Assembly: GCA_903822545.1 (NCBI GenBank)
Contig: CAIJPN010000034.1
Span: 1-56,053, forward strand
Length of the DNA: 56,053 nt
Direction of reading: 5' to 3'
DNA from: an uncultured Anaerolineae bacterium
Lineage (GTDB): Bacteria > Chloroflexota > Anaerolineae > Anaerolineales > Villigracilaceae
Shown: piece after piece, positions 34,013 to 43,400 of the stretch
How positions within the stretch are numbered: the first letter of the stretch is position 1
Layout of the letters: every line of letters begins with the position of its first letter
Notes under the pieces: generated by a model
Told to the model about the DNA's origin: nothing
The model's database searches: none
What the model saw: the letters and a program-made list of their open reading frames with translations, nothing else
Translations under genes and position numbers: made by a program

Positions 34013-34467
34013 CAGTCTTCACGCATTCCCCGCGCGGCTTCGCGCGCCTGGTCTCGTTCGGCAATGGCATCACGCTTGTCGTGCAATTTTTTGCCTTTTG
34101 CCAGGGCAATTTCAAGTTTGGCGCGCCCATCTTTGATGTATACCCTGATGGGTACGATAGTAACGCCTTTTTGGCGGACTTCATTCCAGAGTTTGCGGAT
34201 CTCTTTTTTGTGCAGCAGCAGGCGCCGGCGACGTTTGGGATCGTGGTTGAAGCGATTGGCCTGGGCATAGGGCGCAATATGCGCTTCCACCAGCCAGGCT
34301 TCGAGGCGGTCGATCTCAACAAAGGCTTCAGAAAGGCTGATCTGCCCGGCGCGGATGGATTTGATCTCGCTGCCTTGCAGGGCCAGGCCAGCCTCGAAGT
34401 GCTCGAGCAGGAAATATTCAAAACCGGCTTTGCGGTTGGTTGCAACAACTTTGACGTGTTCAGGCAT
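34012..34467 (-). CDS. smpB: SsrA-binding protein SmpB
   Basis: It is a 151-aa tmRNA-binding protein for ribosome rescue: NRKAGFEYFLLEHFEAGLALQGSEIKSIR at the start, HIAPY and KRRRRLLLHKKEI in the middle, RVYIKDGRAKLEIALAKGKK and the basic C-terminal tail that probes the ribosome mRNA channel. It is full length. The ssrA gene was looked for nearby and not seen in this window. It is the first gene of a minus-strand group with the 260-aa protein and tpx. Confidence 0.97.
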   Translation of the reverse strand: MPEHVKVVATNRKAGFEYFLLEHFEAGLALQGSEIKSIRAGQISLSEAFVEIDRLEAWLVEAHIAPYAQANRFNHDPKRRRRLLLHKKEIRKLWNEVRQKGVTIVPIRVYIKDGRAKLEIALAKGKKLHDKRDAIAERDQAREAARGMRED

Positions 34468-34544
34468 AGTTAAATATTACCACAGGTGTTAAGACGATGC
34501 GCTGTAACGAAACCGACTCACGGGAGGATGGCAAGCCTGGGAAT

Positions 34545-35810
34545 TTACCCAAATTTGAGAATGGACAATCCGGCCAGGGCGCGCAGGATGCCGAAGAGGA
34601 TCAGCGCAACTGAAATGCCAACCCAATCGGCAATGAGCGGCCCAACCAGTGATCCGGTGAGGATGCACAGGTTGGCAACGATGTTGTACCAGGCCAGGTG
34701 CGCGGGGCGGTCATTGGCAGGGATATTTTCGAGGATGTAGTTCAGGTATCCACCGCCCACCAGCGCCCAAACCAGGCCGCCGACGACGGAAACCCCATAA
34801 AATTGCAGGGCGTTGGTTGATAGCGCAATGAGGATGGGATAGATGCCCAGCAGGGTGACACCGATGCCAGTCACTTTTTGGTGGTTGAGGGCGCGCACCA
34901 CCCGTGAAAGTTGGGTGGAGCCGAGGAATACCATCAGGTAGAAGATGGCGGTGCCGATGCCAATTTGGGTATCATTGAGCTTGAGGATGTGTACGTTGTA
35001 GGGGCTGAAGAGCGGAACTGCCAGTTGCTGCCCCAGGTGGAAGAAGAGGAACAGGAGCATGATGCGGCGAAATTTGCCCTGCCAGACATCCAGCCGCAGG
35101 GTGGTGCGCCAGCTGCGGGGCAGGGTCGGGGTGGTGATAACGGCAGCAGGCGCCGGGGCGGGTGATCTGGTTGGGGGGTAAAGTTCGGAGACCGGCTTGA
35201 CAAAGTAGAGGTGGAAACTACTCATCGCTGCGCCGATAAATCCGATCAAAAAGATAACCTGGTAGCCGATGGGAAAGGGCAGGAAATCCAGTAAGTAGCC
35301 GCTGGCAAGTGAGGATGCCATGAAGACCACGGCCTGGACAGCGTTACGCACGCCGGTGACGTGGGCGCGCCACTCGATGGGCACAGCTTCGGCGAAAAAG
35401 GCGCTAAAACCAACCCCCAGGACTGTCAACGGGATGCCCATGAGCAGGTTGATGAAGATGAGCGTCCAGATCTGGCCCTGGCTGCCAAATGCCCAGGGCA
35501 GGAATATCCAAGTGAGGTAGCCCAGGCGGAATAGCACCGATGACCAGAAGGTGGTGCGCCCGGTATGGCGGGTTTCGATCAGCCTGCCAGCGGGGAGCGC
35601 GACGATGAGGCTGATGAGTGCGCCGGTAGCGGCCAACATGCCAACCTGGGTGTTGGTTGCGCCAATGCGAACAGCGTAAACTGTGATGAAGTTGACTGCT
35701 GAGCCGCTAAGCAGGCCAAACCAGCCGATGTCGAAATACAGGTGGATGAAGTTCCAGCGCAATTCGCGTGGAACAGAAGAATCATGGATGGAGCGTTTGA
35801 GGATGTTCAC
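34545..35810 (-). CDS. MFS transporter
   Basis: The 421-aa protein has twelve predicted membrane helices in two halves joined by a hydrophilic, Pro/Ala-rich loop near residues 205-225. The first half has the RLIETRHTGRTTFW loop, an MFS motif-A-like turn. It has no substrate clue; it resembles sugar or drug major-facilitator proteins without a known ligand. It is transcribed alone and is divergent from the NBR1-like lipoprotein gene. Confidence 0.85.
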   Translation of the reverse strand: MNILKRSIHDSSVPRELRWNFIHLYFDIGWFGLLSGSAVNFITVYAVRIGATNTQVGMLAATGALISLIVALPAGRLIETRHTGRTTFWSSVLFRLGYLTWIFLPWAFGSQGQIWTLIFINLLMGIPLTVLGVGFSAFFAEAVPIEWRAHVTGVRNAVQAVVFMASSLASGYLLDFLPFPIGYQVIFLIGFIGAAMSSFHLYFVKPVSELYPPTRSPAPAPAAVITTPTLPRSWRTTLRLDVWQGKFRRIMLLFLFFHLGQQLAVPLFSPYNVHILKLNDTQIGIGTAIFYLMVFLGSTQLSRVVRALNHQKVTGIGVTLLGIYPILIALSTNALQFYGVSVVGGLVWALVGGGYLNYILENIPANDRPAHLAWYNIVANLCILTGSLVGPLIADWVGISVALILFGILRALAGLSILKFG

Positions 35811-35891
35811 GGGAGAGGATTATACCCGTCACAGGCATTTAATAACGGTAAAATGCGAATGAAGTACAATCGAGAATATGGAGATCATAGT

Positions 35892-36899
35892 ATGAAGTCA
35901 AAGCAAGCCTTTTTTCCCCTTTTTATAGTGGCCGTGTTGGTTTTAAGCGCCTGCGCGCCGCAAGCCACACCACAGCCCCAGGCTACTGTGGATGTCAATG
36001 CCATTCATACTCAGGTGGTGCAAACTATCAGCGCTGAGATTACAGCCCAGGCGCTGGCGAATCCGTCGGCAACGCCACAGCCCAGTGCAACGAGCATTCC
36101 AACAGAAACTGCTACGCTGGCTTCCATCGTCCCGCCAACAAATACTTCAGTGCCCACCATCCCACCGCCGCTGGTGCCGCCAACGGCCACACCCAACCCA
36201 CAGACGGCAGTCGGCTGCTATAACGCCATGTTGGTGGCAGATATGACTGTGCCGTATGGAACAATTTTCAAGCCGGGCGATAAATTCACCAAGACCTGGC
36301 GCGTGAAAAACACTGGCTCGTGTAACTGGGAAGATGATTTTAAGATTGCGTATGTGGGCGGTGAGTTGTTCGGGAGTGATACCACCAAAATCCGCTTCCG
36401 GCTGGGGCCAAATGGTGTGGCGGATATTTCGCTGGATATGATCGCGCCCAACATGAGCGGCACAGTTACCAGTTCGTGGCAGATGATGACCAACGATGGG
36501 AAAGCCTTTGGGCAGGTGATGAGTGTAACTATTGCCCTGCCCGGCGGCACGACAACGCCGAGCGAGAAGACGGATTGTAATGCCACGCTGGTGAGTATAT
36601 CTATTCAAAACGGCACACAGTTTAGGACGGATGAAACTTTTACCCAGACTTTTATTTTGTCAAATAACGGGAAGTGCAGGTGGACTGGCAGTTTTAAAAT
36701 CCTGTTCGTGGGCGGTGATGTGCTCGGTTCGGATACAACCAAGATCCGCCAGAATGTTGACCCTGGCGCGGTGGCTGAAATCTCGTTGAAAATGAAAGCG
36801 CCTTCGGCAGTTGGTGAATATACCAGTTCGTGGCAGATGTTGAGCGATAACGGCACCCTGTTCGGGCCGGTGATCACTTTTATCATCAAAGTGAAGTAA
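35892..36899 (+). CDS. Lipoprotein with two NBR1-Ig-like domains
   Basis: The 335-aa exported lipoprotein has a signal peptide with lipobox VLSAC and a Thr/Pro-rich linker (about 25-110). Two tandem copies of about 105 aa follow, of the type called the NBR1-Ig-like domain. Each repeats VPYGTIFKPGDKFTKTWRVKNTG or a variant, W-DF/SFKI, FVGG, GSDTTKIR, A-ISL-M-AP and SSWQM. The fold is known from the human autophagy receptor NBR1; in Chloroflexota it occurs in surface lipoproteins of unknown role. GGAG lies 8 nt before the ATG. Confidence 0.85.
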   Translation: MKSKQAFFPLFIVAVLVLSACAPQATPQPQATVDVNAIHTQVVQTISAEITAQALANPSATPQPSATSIPTETATLASIVPPTNTSVPTIPPPLVPPTATPNPQTAVGCYNAMLVADMTVPYGTIFKPGDKFTKTWRVKNTGSCNWEDDFKIAYVGGELFGSDTTKIRFRLGPNGVADISLDMIAPNMSGTVTSSWQMMTNDGKAFGQVMSVTIALPGGTTTPSEKTDCNATLVSISIQNGTQFRTDETFTQTFILSNNGKCRWTGSFKILFVGGDVLGSDTTKIRQNVDPGAVAEISLKMKAPSAVGEYTSSWQMLSDNGTLFGPVITFIIKVK

Positions 36900-36914
36900 T
36901 CCTTCGCCCCAACC

Positions 36915-36954
36915 CCCTCCCTGGCAGCAGGCGGTTGCCTGCTGCCAGGGAGGG
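36915..36954. repeat. 18-bp perfect hairpin
   Basis: CCCTCCCTGGCAGCAGGC and its exact complement, with a GGTT loop. It lies between the NBR1-like and HIT genes. There is no T-run. It may be a dispersed palindrome or a rho-independent stop lacking the tail. Confidence 0.7.
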
Positions 36955-36994
36955 CTGGTAGCGATTTACAAAGTATATTTCCCAGGAGAATGCA

Positions 36995-37495
36995 ATGAAA
37001 CATATGTGGGCAGCATGGCGGATGAAATACATCAATAAAAGTGATAAGGTGGATGGCTGTGTTTTCTGCAACGCGCTGGCAAAAACTGATGGCCCCGAGA
37101 ATTTGGTTTTGATGCGCGGGAAGTTTGCTTTTGTCATCCTGAATAAATTCCCCTACACCAGCGGGCACATCATGGTAGCGCCGCTGACCCATGCCGCTAC
37201 GCTGGATGAACTTGACCCAGCCACCCGCGCTGAACTGATGGAACTGGTCAGCCAATTCAGCGGGGTGCTGCGCAAAACCTACCGTCCACAGGGTTTCAAT
37301 ATTGGTATCAACATGGGCGAGGCAGCCGGGGCGGGCGTGCCAGGGCATATCCACATTCACATCGTCCCGCGTTGGAACGGTGATACTAATTTTATGTCTG
37401 CTCTGGCGGAGGTGCGTATTTTGCCGGAGGAACTGGAACAAAGCTACGAGCGCATCCACACAGCCTGGGAGGGCGAAGAATGCCCCCATTTGTGA
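36995..37495 (+). CDS. HIT family protein (Ap4A-phosphorylase-like)
   Basis: It is a 166-aa histidine-triad nucleotide hydrolase or phosphorylase. It has CVFC near the N-terminus (possible zinc pair), SGHIMVAPLTH in the middle, and the triad GHIHIHIVPRW. Its length and the MKHMWAAWRMKYI start resemble mycobacterial Ap4A phosphorylase rather than the short HINT type. Probable role: turnover of dinucleoside polyphosphates. AGGAG lies 7 nt before the ATG. Confidence 0.9.
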   Translation: MKHMWAAWRMKYINKSDKVDGCVFCNALAKTDGPENLVLMRGKFAFVILNKFPYTSGHIMVAPLTHAATLDELDPATRAELMELVSQFSGVLRKTYRPQGFNIGINMGEAAGAGVPGHIHIHIVPRWNGDTNFMSALAEVRILPEELEQSYERIHTAWEGEECPHL

Positions 37496-37519
37496 GTTCT
37501 CGCAGGTATAAGACTGCTG

Positions 37520-37912
37520 TTATTCTTCCTGGTTGCGCATAAAGTCGGCGAAGGTGGAAAATCGCACTTTCAGGCTTTGTACCAGGTCTGGGGCAATCGG
37601 GCTCTCATCCAAAGCCTTGTTCATGCACCACAGCCATTCATCACGCTCTTGTGGCCCGATCGAAAAGAAAAAATGACGCTGTCGCAGGCGCGGATGACCA
37701 TAACGTTCGGCATAGAGCGGCGGGCCGCCCACCCAGCCCGAAAGGAACAGGTATAACTTCTCGCGCGATTGTTTCAGGTTTTTGGCATGAAAAGTGCGGA
37801 TGTGAGCCGCCTCAGGTGCGGTATCCATAATATCGTAAAACCGGTCAACAAGCGCCCGCAGGCTGCTCTCGCCACCAAGCGCGTTGTATAAGGATGGTTC
37901 AGGGGTCGTCAT
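37520..37912 (-). CDS. Truncated hemoglobin, group II
   Basis: The 130-aa protein is a 2-on-2 globin. YNALGGESSLRALVDRFYDIM opens the fold; the proximal His lies in HPRLRQRHF; the WVGGPPLYAERYG segment and the EWLWCM Trp (position G8) define group II. It binds O2 or NO; roles in oxygen handling or NO detoxification are usual guesses. I use the ATG at 37912 (MTTPEP), although the frame is open to 38023. It ends 25 bp from the convergent HIT gene. Confidence 0.9.
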   Translation of the reverse strand: MTTPEPSLYNALGGESSLRALVDRFYDIMDTAPEAAHIRTFHAKNLKQSREKLYLFLSGWVGGPPLYAERYGHPRLRQRHFFFSIGPQERDEWLWCMNKALDESPIAPDLVQSLKVRFSTFADFMRNQEE

Positions 37913-38057
37913 AGGGGTGAATTGTAATCCCACTTTCTTTATCCGAAAAGAATAATACGACGATGACAGTAATTCCAAACTTGAAAAAGGGGTGAAATCT
38001 GTGGTAAGGTTTTGGCATGACAATCCAGCGAAACCTAGGCCTTCAAACCATAATGAG

Positions 38058-38579
38058 TTACTCTAGTTTCGCCAAATAGAATGAGCATTGGGGATCTGGT
38101 AGGATAAGTTTGCGCCAAATCCAGAAACCAGAGGAACCCAATGCTCACAGCGATTGTACAACATTCAGAAGAACTTATAGGTGTTAACCAACACAACCTG
38201 GCGCTCAGGCACAAGCGTTATGAGCTCATCACGCTCGACGCTGTGGACGACCAACACAAAGCACCCAAGTACTGCCCCCGCCTGATTACAGGCCACTTGG
38301 AAGACATTGCTGAACCGGCCCACGCAATCATCTCGAAAAAACGCCCTGGGGAAAATTTCCCCAAGTACTTTGCCTGTACAGATACATCCCTGTCTATCGA
38401 GACTTGCTTGCAGGAGGTATTTTCAGTCTCGCCCGGGCTATTGTCTGATGCTGATTTTGCGCAGTTGACAAACAGAAGGCCAGAGCCAGCCTTCCTGTTT
38501 TGCCATGCAATGCGCCGGGCGTTTTTTCCAGGTTTACCAAGTTTACGTGCCATCGCCATCTTTGGCGAAACTAAAGTAA
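38058..38579. mobile_element. Short insertion element with 19-bp inverted ends
   Basis: TTACTCTAGTTTCGCCAAA (38058-38076) and TTTGGCGAAACTAAAGTAA (38561-38579) are inverted copies with one mismatch. Inside the left end lies a second inverted pair GAGCATTGGG/CCCAATGCTC (38083-38146). The 522-bp unit holds an open frame from 38141 that crosses the right end, and a 113-codon frame on the other strand; neither looks like a transposase to me. No target duplication is clear. It is probably a MITE or decayed IS next to the large operon. Confidence 0.65.
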
Positions 38580-38612
38580 ACAGGTCTCTTGGGAGCGGGA
38601 TTGGGGATAAAG

Positions 38613-40421
38613 TTAACCATCCGTTTTTTTCTGCCAGGCCATGAGCTGAACATCATCCCCATCTGCCAGCATTTTGGCTGCGAATTGGGCCGGGGAGTCC
38701 GTTTTCAGCGCGTGGATGGCCAGTTTTTCGGTGGCGATCACCCTGCAGGCGGCTTCCCGCTGCCAGGGGATTTTCTCAATTGGGAGCCTGGCCTTCCCCA
38801 GTTCAAAATGCAGCGTCTCAGGCTTGAGATGGAAATTCACCGCGCCGGGCTCCCCATCAAACAGGCAAATCAGCACATCATCAGATAATCGCCCCATGCG
38901 CAAAAGCTTGGCGGGTGTTTCTACACTCACCACCAGGCCCGGCCAGCCAGCGACTACATCAGAGCGGAGCACAAATCCGCTGGTTTTTCGGGATGGCTCA
39001 GGCAGGGCCGTCAGCAGGCACTCGTCCCATTTTGTTGGGCGGCCCAGGCTGAAGGCCCCGGTTTGCAGGCATTCCAGCCAGTACCAATCCACAGAAAAGA
39101 AGCGGATCGCAGCCGGGGGCAGCATCCGCTCATCGGGAATCAGGTAGTTGAGCGGAATCCCCTCCAAAAGCTGGATGCGCTCGAACCACTCTTTCACGCT
39201 GGATGGCAACCCAACTGCCTGGGAGGTTGAATCCACACCCCCATCTTTTTTGCCGCGAAAAGCCTGCGCCTGCAACCCCTGCACCTGGGAGCGTTTCCAG
39301 CCAAACAGCGCCGCAGAAAATGTTTTGCTTTGCAGGGCCAACAACCGGCCCAGTTCCCAGGCGGCAGCGTAAGAGACATCGAAAAATCCCAACTCGCGAT
39401 TAAAACGCACCAACTGATCAGATGCCCGAACTGCCTCACGCGGAAGCTCTGCCCGGTTGCTGGCCGGGACAAGTGGGCCGTGATACCACGAAACTGTCCG
39501 GGTTCCCTGGCGGGTGGTGTGCCGCAAGGGTGCGCAGCCTTGCGCAAGATATTTCTCGGCGTCCCGGTTGGCATTTTTGGGCAGGCGCAGCAGCCCCGAA
39601 TCGAGATTCAGCAGGAGCTGGCTGAAGGTCTGCTGCGCATCTTTGCAGGAAAATCGCCAGTTATGCAGGCTGATCAGGCGCACCAGATCGCCTGGCTGGC
39701 TGGCGGCCTGGTAGTCGAATGTGCCGTCATCCAGGTAGCGGCCTTCCAAAGAAACCAGGTGAACGACGCTCTTCCCGCCGGGGTTGGGCAGGCGATTGCA
39801 GGTTACAACCGCAACTTCGCTTTGATCTTCCCCCTGGCGGACGTGCGCCAGGAATTTCAGGTCGTTGCCAGATGGTAAGATCTGTTCAAGCAAGTCGCGG
39901 CGCACGTCAATGACATTTAGCGGGGTGCGCGAGTCCTGACCGGGGGCGGGGATAAAAGGCGGGAAGGCGGGTTTTTCGCCGGGCGTGGATAACTCTCCCA
40001 GGCTGATAGGTTTTTGCGCCGGAGCCTCGCATTCATCAAAGAGCAGCAGCGCCAGCCAGGGGATTTCGTCGCGGTCAGGGACCGCGCGGCACGCCCACGG
40101 CAGGCTGCTGTTTTTGAAGATGACGTGCGCCAGGACGCGGGAATGGTCGCCCTGGTTGTCTGCTGGTGGAAATACAGCCTGGATATCTGCCGCGGAAACG
40201 GTAAAACGGCTGAGGGTGATTGGCGCGGCTTCACCCTCCAGCGAAAAAGAAACCTGTCCACCCGATTCTCCACCAGGGATGGTGAAATTCCGCTTAATGG
40301 TCAGGTGAGCATCGGCTGAAGCTCCGGCGGCGGGGTTATCCAGCGTGATTTCAAGCTGGTATTTGCCAGTTTTCAGCACTGGCTGGCGATTATCGATGAG
40401 CTGGATCGTTTCCTCGGTCAT
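38613..40421 (-). CDS. Large operon protein D, unknown function
   Basis: The 602-aa protein has no signal peptide or membrane helix. The N-terminal half is beta-rich; about residue 95-135 reads VLAHVIFKNSSLPWACRAVPDRDEIPWLALLLFDE. Residues about 200-250 hold VVHLVSLEGRYLD, and near 440-455 there is VDWYWLECLQTGAFSLG followed by RSDVVAGWPGLVV. I recall similar segments (VDxxWLxALxxGAxSxG and WPGL) in uncharacterised proteins, but no function. Its ATG overlaps the stop of the 1591-aa gene (ATGA), so the two are coupled. It is the last gene of the four-gene unit. Confidence 0.8.
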   Translation of the reverse strand: MTEETIQLIDNRQPVLKTGKYQLEITLDNPAAGASADAHLTIKRNFTIPGGESGGQVSFSLEGEAAPITLSRFTVSAADIQAVFPPADNQGDHSRVLAHVIFKNSSLPWACRAVPDRDEIPWLALLLFDECEAPAQKPISLGELSTPGEKPAFPPFIPAPGQDSRTPLNVIDVRRDLLEQILPSGNDLKFLAHVRQGEDQSEVAVVTCNRLPNPGGKSVVHLVSLEGRYLDDGTFDYQAASQPGDLVRLISLHNWRFSCKDAQQTFSQLLLNLDSGLLRLPKNANRDAEKYLAQGCAPLRHTTRQGTRTVSWYHGPLVPASNRAELPREAVRASDQLVRFNRELGFFDVSYAAAWELGRLLALQSKTFSAALFGWKRSQVQGLQAQAFRGKKDGGVDSTSQAVGLPSSVKEWFERIQLLEGIPLNYLIPDERMLPPAAIRFFSVDWYWLECLQTGAFSLGRPTKWDECLLTALPEPSRKTSGFVLRSDVVAGWPGLVVSVETPAKLLRMGRLSDDVLICLFDGEPGAVNFHLKPETLHFELGKARLPIEKIPWQREAACRVIATEKLAIHALKTDSPAQFAAKMLADGDDVQLMAWQKKTDG

Positions 40422-43400
40422 GACACCACCTCATTGGTTTTCAGTGTTTCGATTTGCGGGGCGATAGCGAAGGCATCGGCCAGGCTGTCATTGATGGTGA
40501 TGGCCTCGGGGCCAAAACCCAGGGCTGCCAGGACATCCTGCTGCCTGTTTTTAGAACTGGCAAGGCCTTTTTTGATGGTCTGCCGCCGGACATCGTTGTT
40601 CATGGATTTTTCCATCCGGCTTTCAGCAGCCTGCCCTCTGGAAAGATGCAATTCCCTGGAAACCTGCCGCTTTTTTGTGTGGGAAATCTTTTTAGCCACC
40701 CCCACCGGTGTATTTTCCAGCGCTGCGGAAATGTCATACGAAAGATTGTCTGTGCCACCCGCTGCGGGTGTGGTCTGCACCCTGGCCTTAAGCTCAAACC
40801 CGGATGTCACGCTGATCATGGCCGGGGCGTTCATATCTGGTTCCAGTTTTGTTCCCCACAGCCCGGCCGGGACTTTTTTGGTGATGGGCGTGATGTCAAA
40901 ATCGGCGGTGCAATCCTGCCCATCCCTGGACACCTTGATTGTCATTACGGTTGGCACATCACTCCTGCCCATCGGCGCGATGCCAAAATTGCTCTCGGTG
41001 ATGATTGTGGTGCCCAATGCCTTGACCGGGATGGATGAATCCACTACCAGCGCGCACGCTCGCGGGTCGAGAATGCCCAGGTCGATCACATCCCCGCTGG
41101 CCCCAGCGGGTTTTTCGCCGATCAGGCCGCCGCTGACCGAAACATCGACCAGCTTTTCTGGCAGGAATGATTTCCTGAAATCGTCCCAACTGATAGACGC
41201 GGGAAGCGTGGGCGCGCCCGCGCCAAATTTGATGTCAAAGGTGATAAAGCTCAGGCTGATGCGGGCGGTTCCAGAGAATTCTGGCCCCCAAATTTGCAGT
41301 TGGGTGCCCAGGTTGGCGCTCAGGCGCTGTGTCCAGGAGCCGAACCAGGTATCGATTCGGAAAGTGTAGGCCACGCCCATGCTGACGAAAACGTTCGCCC
41401 TGTAGAAAAACGGTTTCCAGCCGATCAGGAAATCCAACCTGGCGTTAAACCAGGCTTCCAGCCCGCCGCTGCGCCAGCTTGCTTCCAGGTTCAAGCCCGC
41501 CATCAGCATGGAGGGGGTCAGGGCAAAATAGGCGCTGCCTTTGACGAGCAGGGAGCTGTTCACCTGCCAGTTCACTGCCAGCGGCGGCACCTGCGGATAG
41601 TGGGGCGGCACACTGAATTTGGGGTGGTATCCGCCTACGGTCAGGACAAAATCCCCGGCGTTATCTCCCGCAAACCAGGAGTAGAAGGCCAGCCCGCCGG
41701 TGGGGTGGCAATCCTTCGACAGGAGATACGATGAAGGCGTCAGTTGGGCCATCACCCCCACGAAGCCGTTATCCGGGATAAAGCTGGCTTTGATCGCCAC
41801 CTGAATCTCAGACAGGGATGACGTACTCGGCTTGTCGCTGAACGGGATTTTGATGGTCGAAAGGCCCAGGATGTTCACTTCCAGGTGCTGGCCGAACGAA
41901 ACCGCCAGCATGGCAAAAGACTCAACCATCTTGAAAGATGTAAATTTGACGCCCGCCGCCAGGAAATATTGCCCGTTTTCGACCTTCAGGTACGTTTCCA
42001 GCGCCTTTAGGGCCGCGCCGGGGTCATCGCTGGGTACGATGGCCGTTTGCGAACCAAGCGCCGCAGCCACAAGCGGGTATTGCGCCACCTGGCTGATGGG
42101 CGGCATTAGCAGGGCGCGATGATACCCAAACCCGGCGGCCAGCCCGGTGACGTAGAAAACCGGCAGCCCGCCCAGCGGGTAATCGAGCACAGCATAAATG
42201 AACATCGACGGCTGCCCATTTTGGTTGGTGTATGCGCCCATCGCCATCAGCGAAAGCTTGCCGATTTTTAGCACAGCCCTGCCGCTGTACCCATCGCCCG
42301 ATTTCAGGAACGCCCCGCCAATCTCCACCTGGCCCTGTTTGAAGTTGATTCCCAGGCCTTTCAGGTCGAACGATGGCTTGAATTCGCTGATGCTCGTCCC
42401 AAATTCCAGCCCATCGAACGAAATCGTCAGCCCGGCGGCCGAGATGGATGCATCCAGCATGAACGAAAGCACCTGCTCCTCGTATGCGATTCCAATCTGG
42501 TCAAAATAGATGGGGCCAAACTGCTTCTCAATCTTGATCCATTTAACCGGAGATTCAACCGCCAGACTTTCGCCCGCCACCTGGCTACCCGCCCCGGCAG
42601 TGGCTACAACAACCCCGGCGCTCCCCTCGCTGGAAGTCGTTCCGCTCTCTCCCCTGGCAGCATCCTCGCCGCCCGAAGCCGAACTGCCAGATGGCGAAAG
42701 CACCAGCCTGCGGGAGGAATCGCTGCCCAGCAGGAGCAGGGCCGTTACCGTAACACCTTTATCCAGCGCGGCGGGTTTTTCTGCTGCCTTTGTGCTGTCC
42801 GCGCCGTTTTCCGCTTCTTTTTCAGGGAGCTTGACCTGGCATTCGGGCAGCAACGCCCCAAGAGCGGTCGCATCTTCGGCTCCAAGCGCCTGCGATGCCG
42901 CGAACAACTGCATTTCTTTGATGCCCATCGCCTGGGCATTCGGCAATTCCTTGCCCAGCAGCGGCAGCCTGGAAAGGGTCAATTCTGCGCCGATTTTCAA
43001 GCCAAAAACAACCCTGGATGAAGCGGTCTTTTTATCCTGACTGTCGGCTGGCTTCTCGAATGCTGCAAACAGCATACTGTCGATTTCCACCGGCGTGTCT
43101 GAAACCTGCATCAATGCCTTAAGACGCATCCCAAACAGCGATTGGACGGGTTTTTCCGGCTCGGCGTTTCTCTTAAAGGCAAGCTGGATGTCTTGCAGGC
43201 CCACCCGCAATTCCAAGCCGCCAATCATGCTGGCAAGCTCGGCATCGCCACGGGCCAGGGCTACCAGCAGGTCGGGGATATTGAGCATCAGCGGCGTATC
43301 CTGGTGATAGCTTGCCAGCAGCTTATCGGTTCCGCCCCCGTGCTCAAACTGTAGCTTGAATTCCAGGGTCGTTTCAGGCATCTGAACGTTGACCTGGCCA

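Noticed and set aside
34012..34544. tmRNA (ssrA) gene next to smpB
   Set aside because: No tRNA-Ala-like acceptor or tag-peptide reading frame was seen in the short intergenic space.
38141..38644. 167-codon ORF as a real gene
   Set aside because: It starts inside the 19-bp-TIR element, crosses its right end and overlaps the end of operon gene D; no family resemblance, so it is listed only as element content.
40434..41369. 311-codon plus-strand ORF opposite operon gene C
   Set aside because: It is antisense to a long coherent frame with domain-like patterns; codon use and composition look like a shadow.
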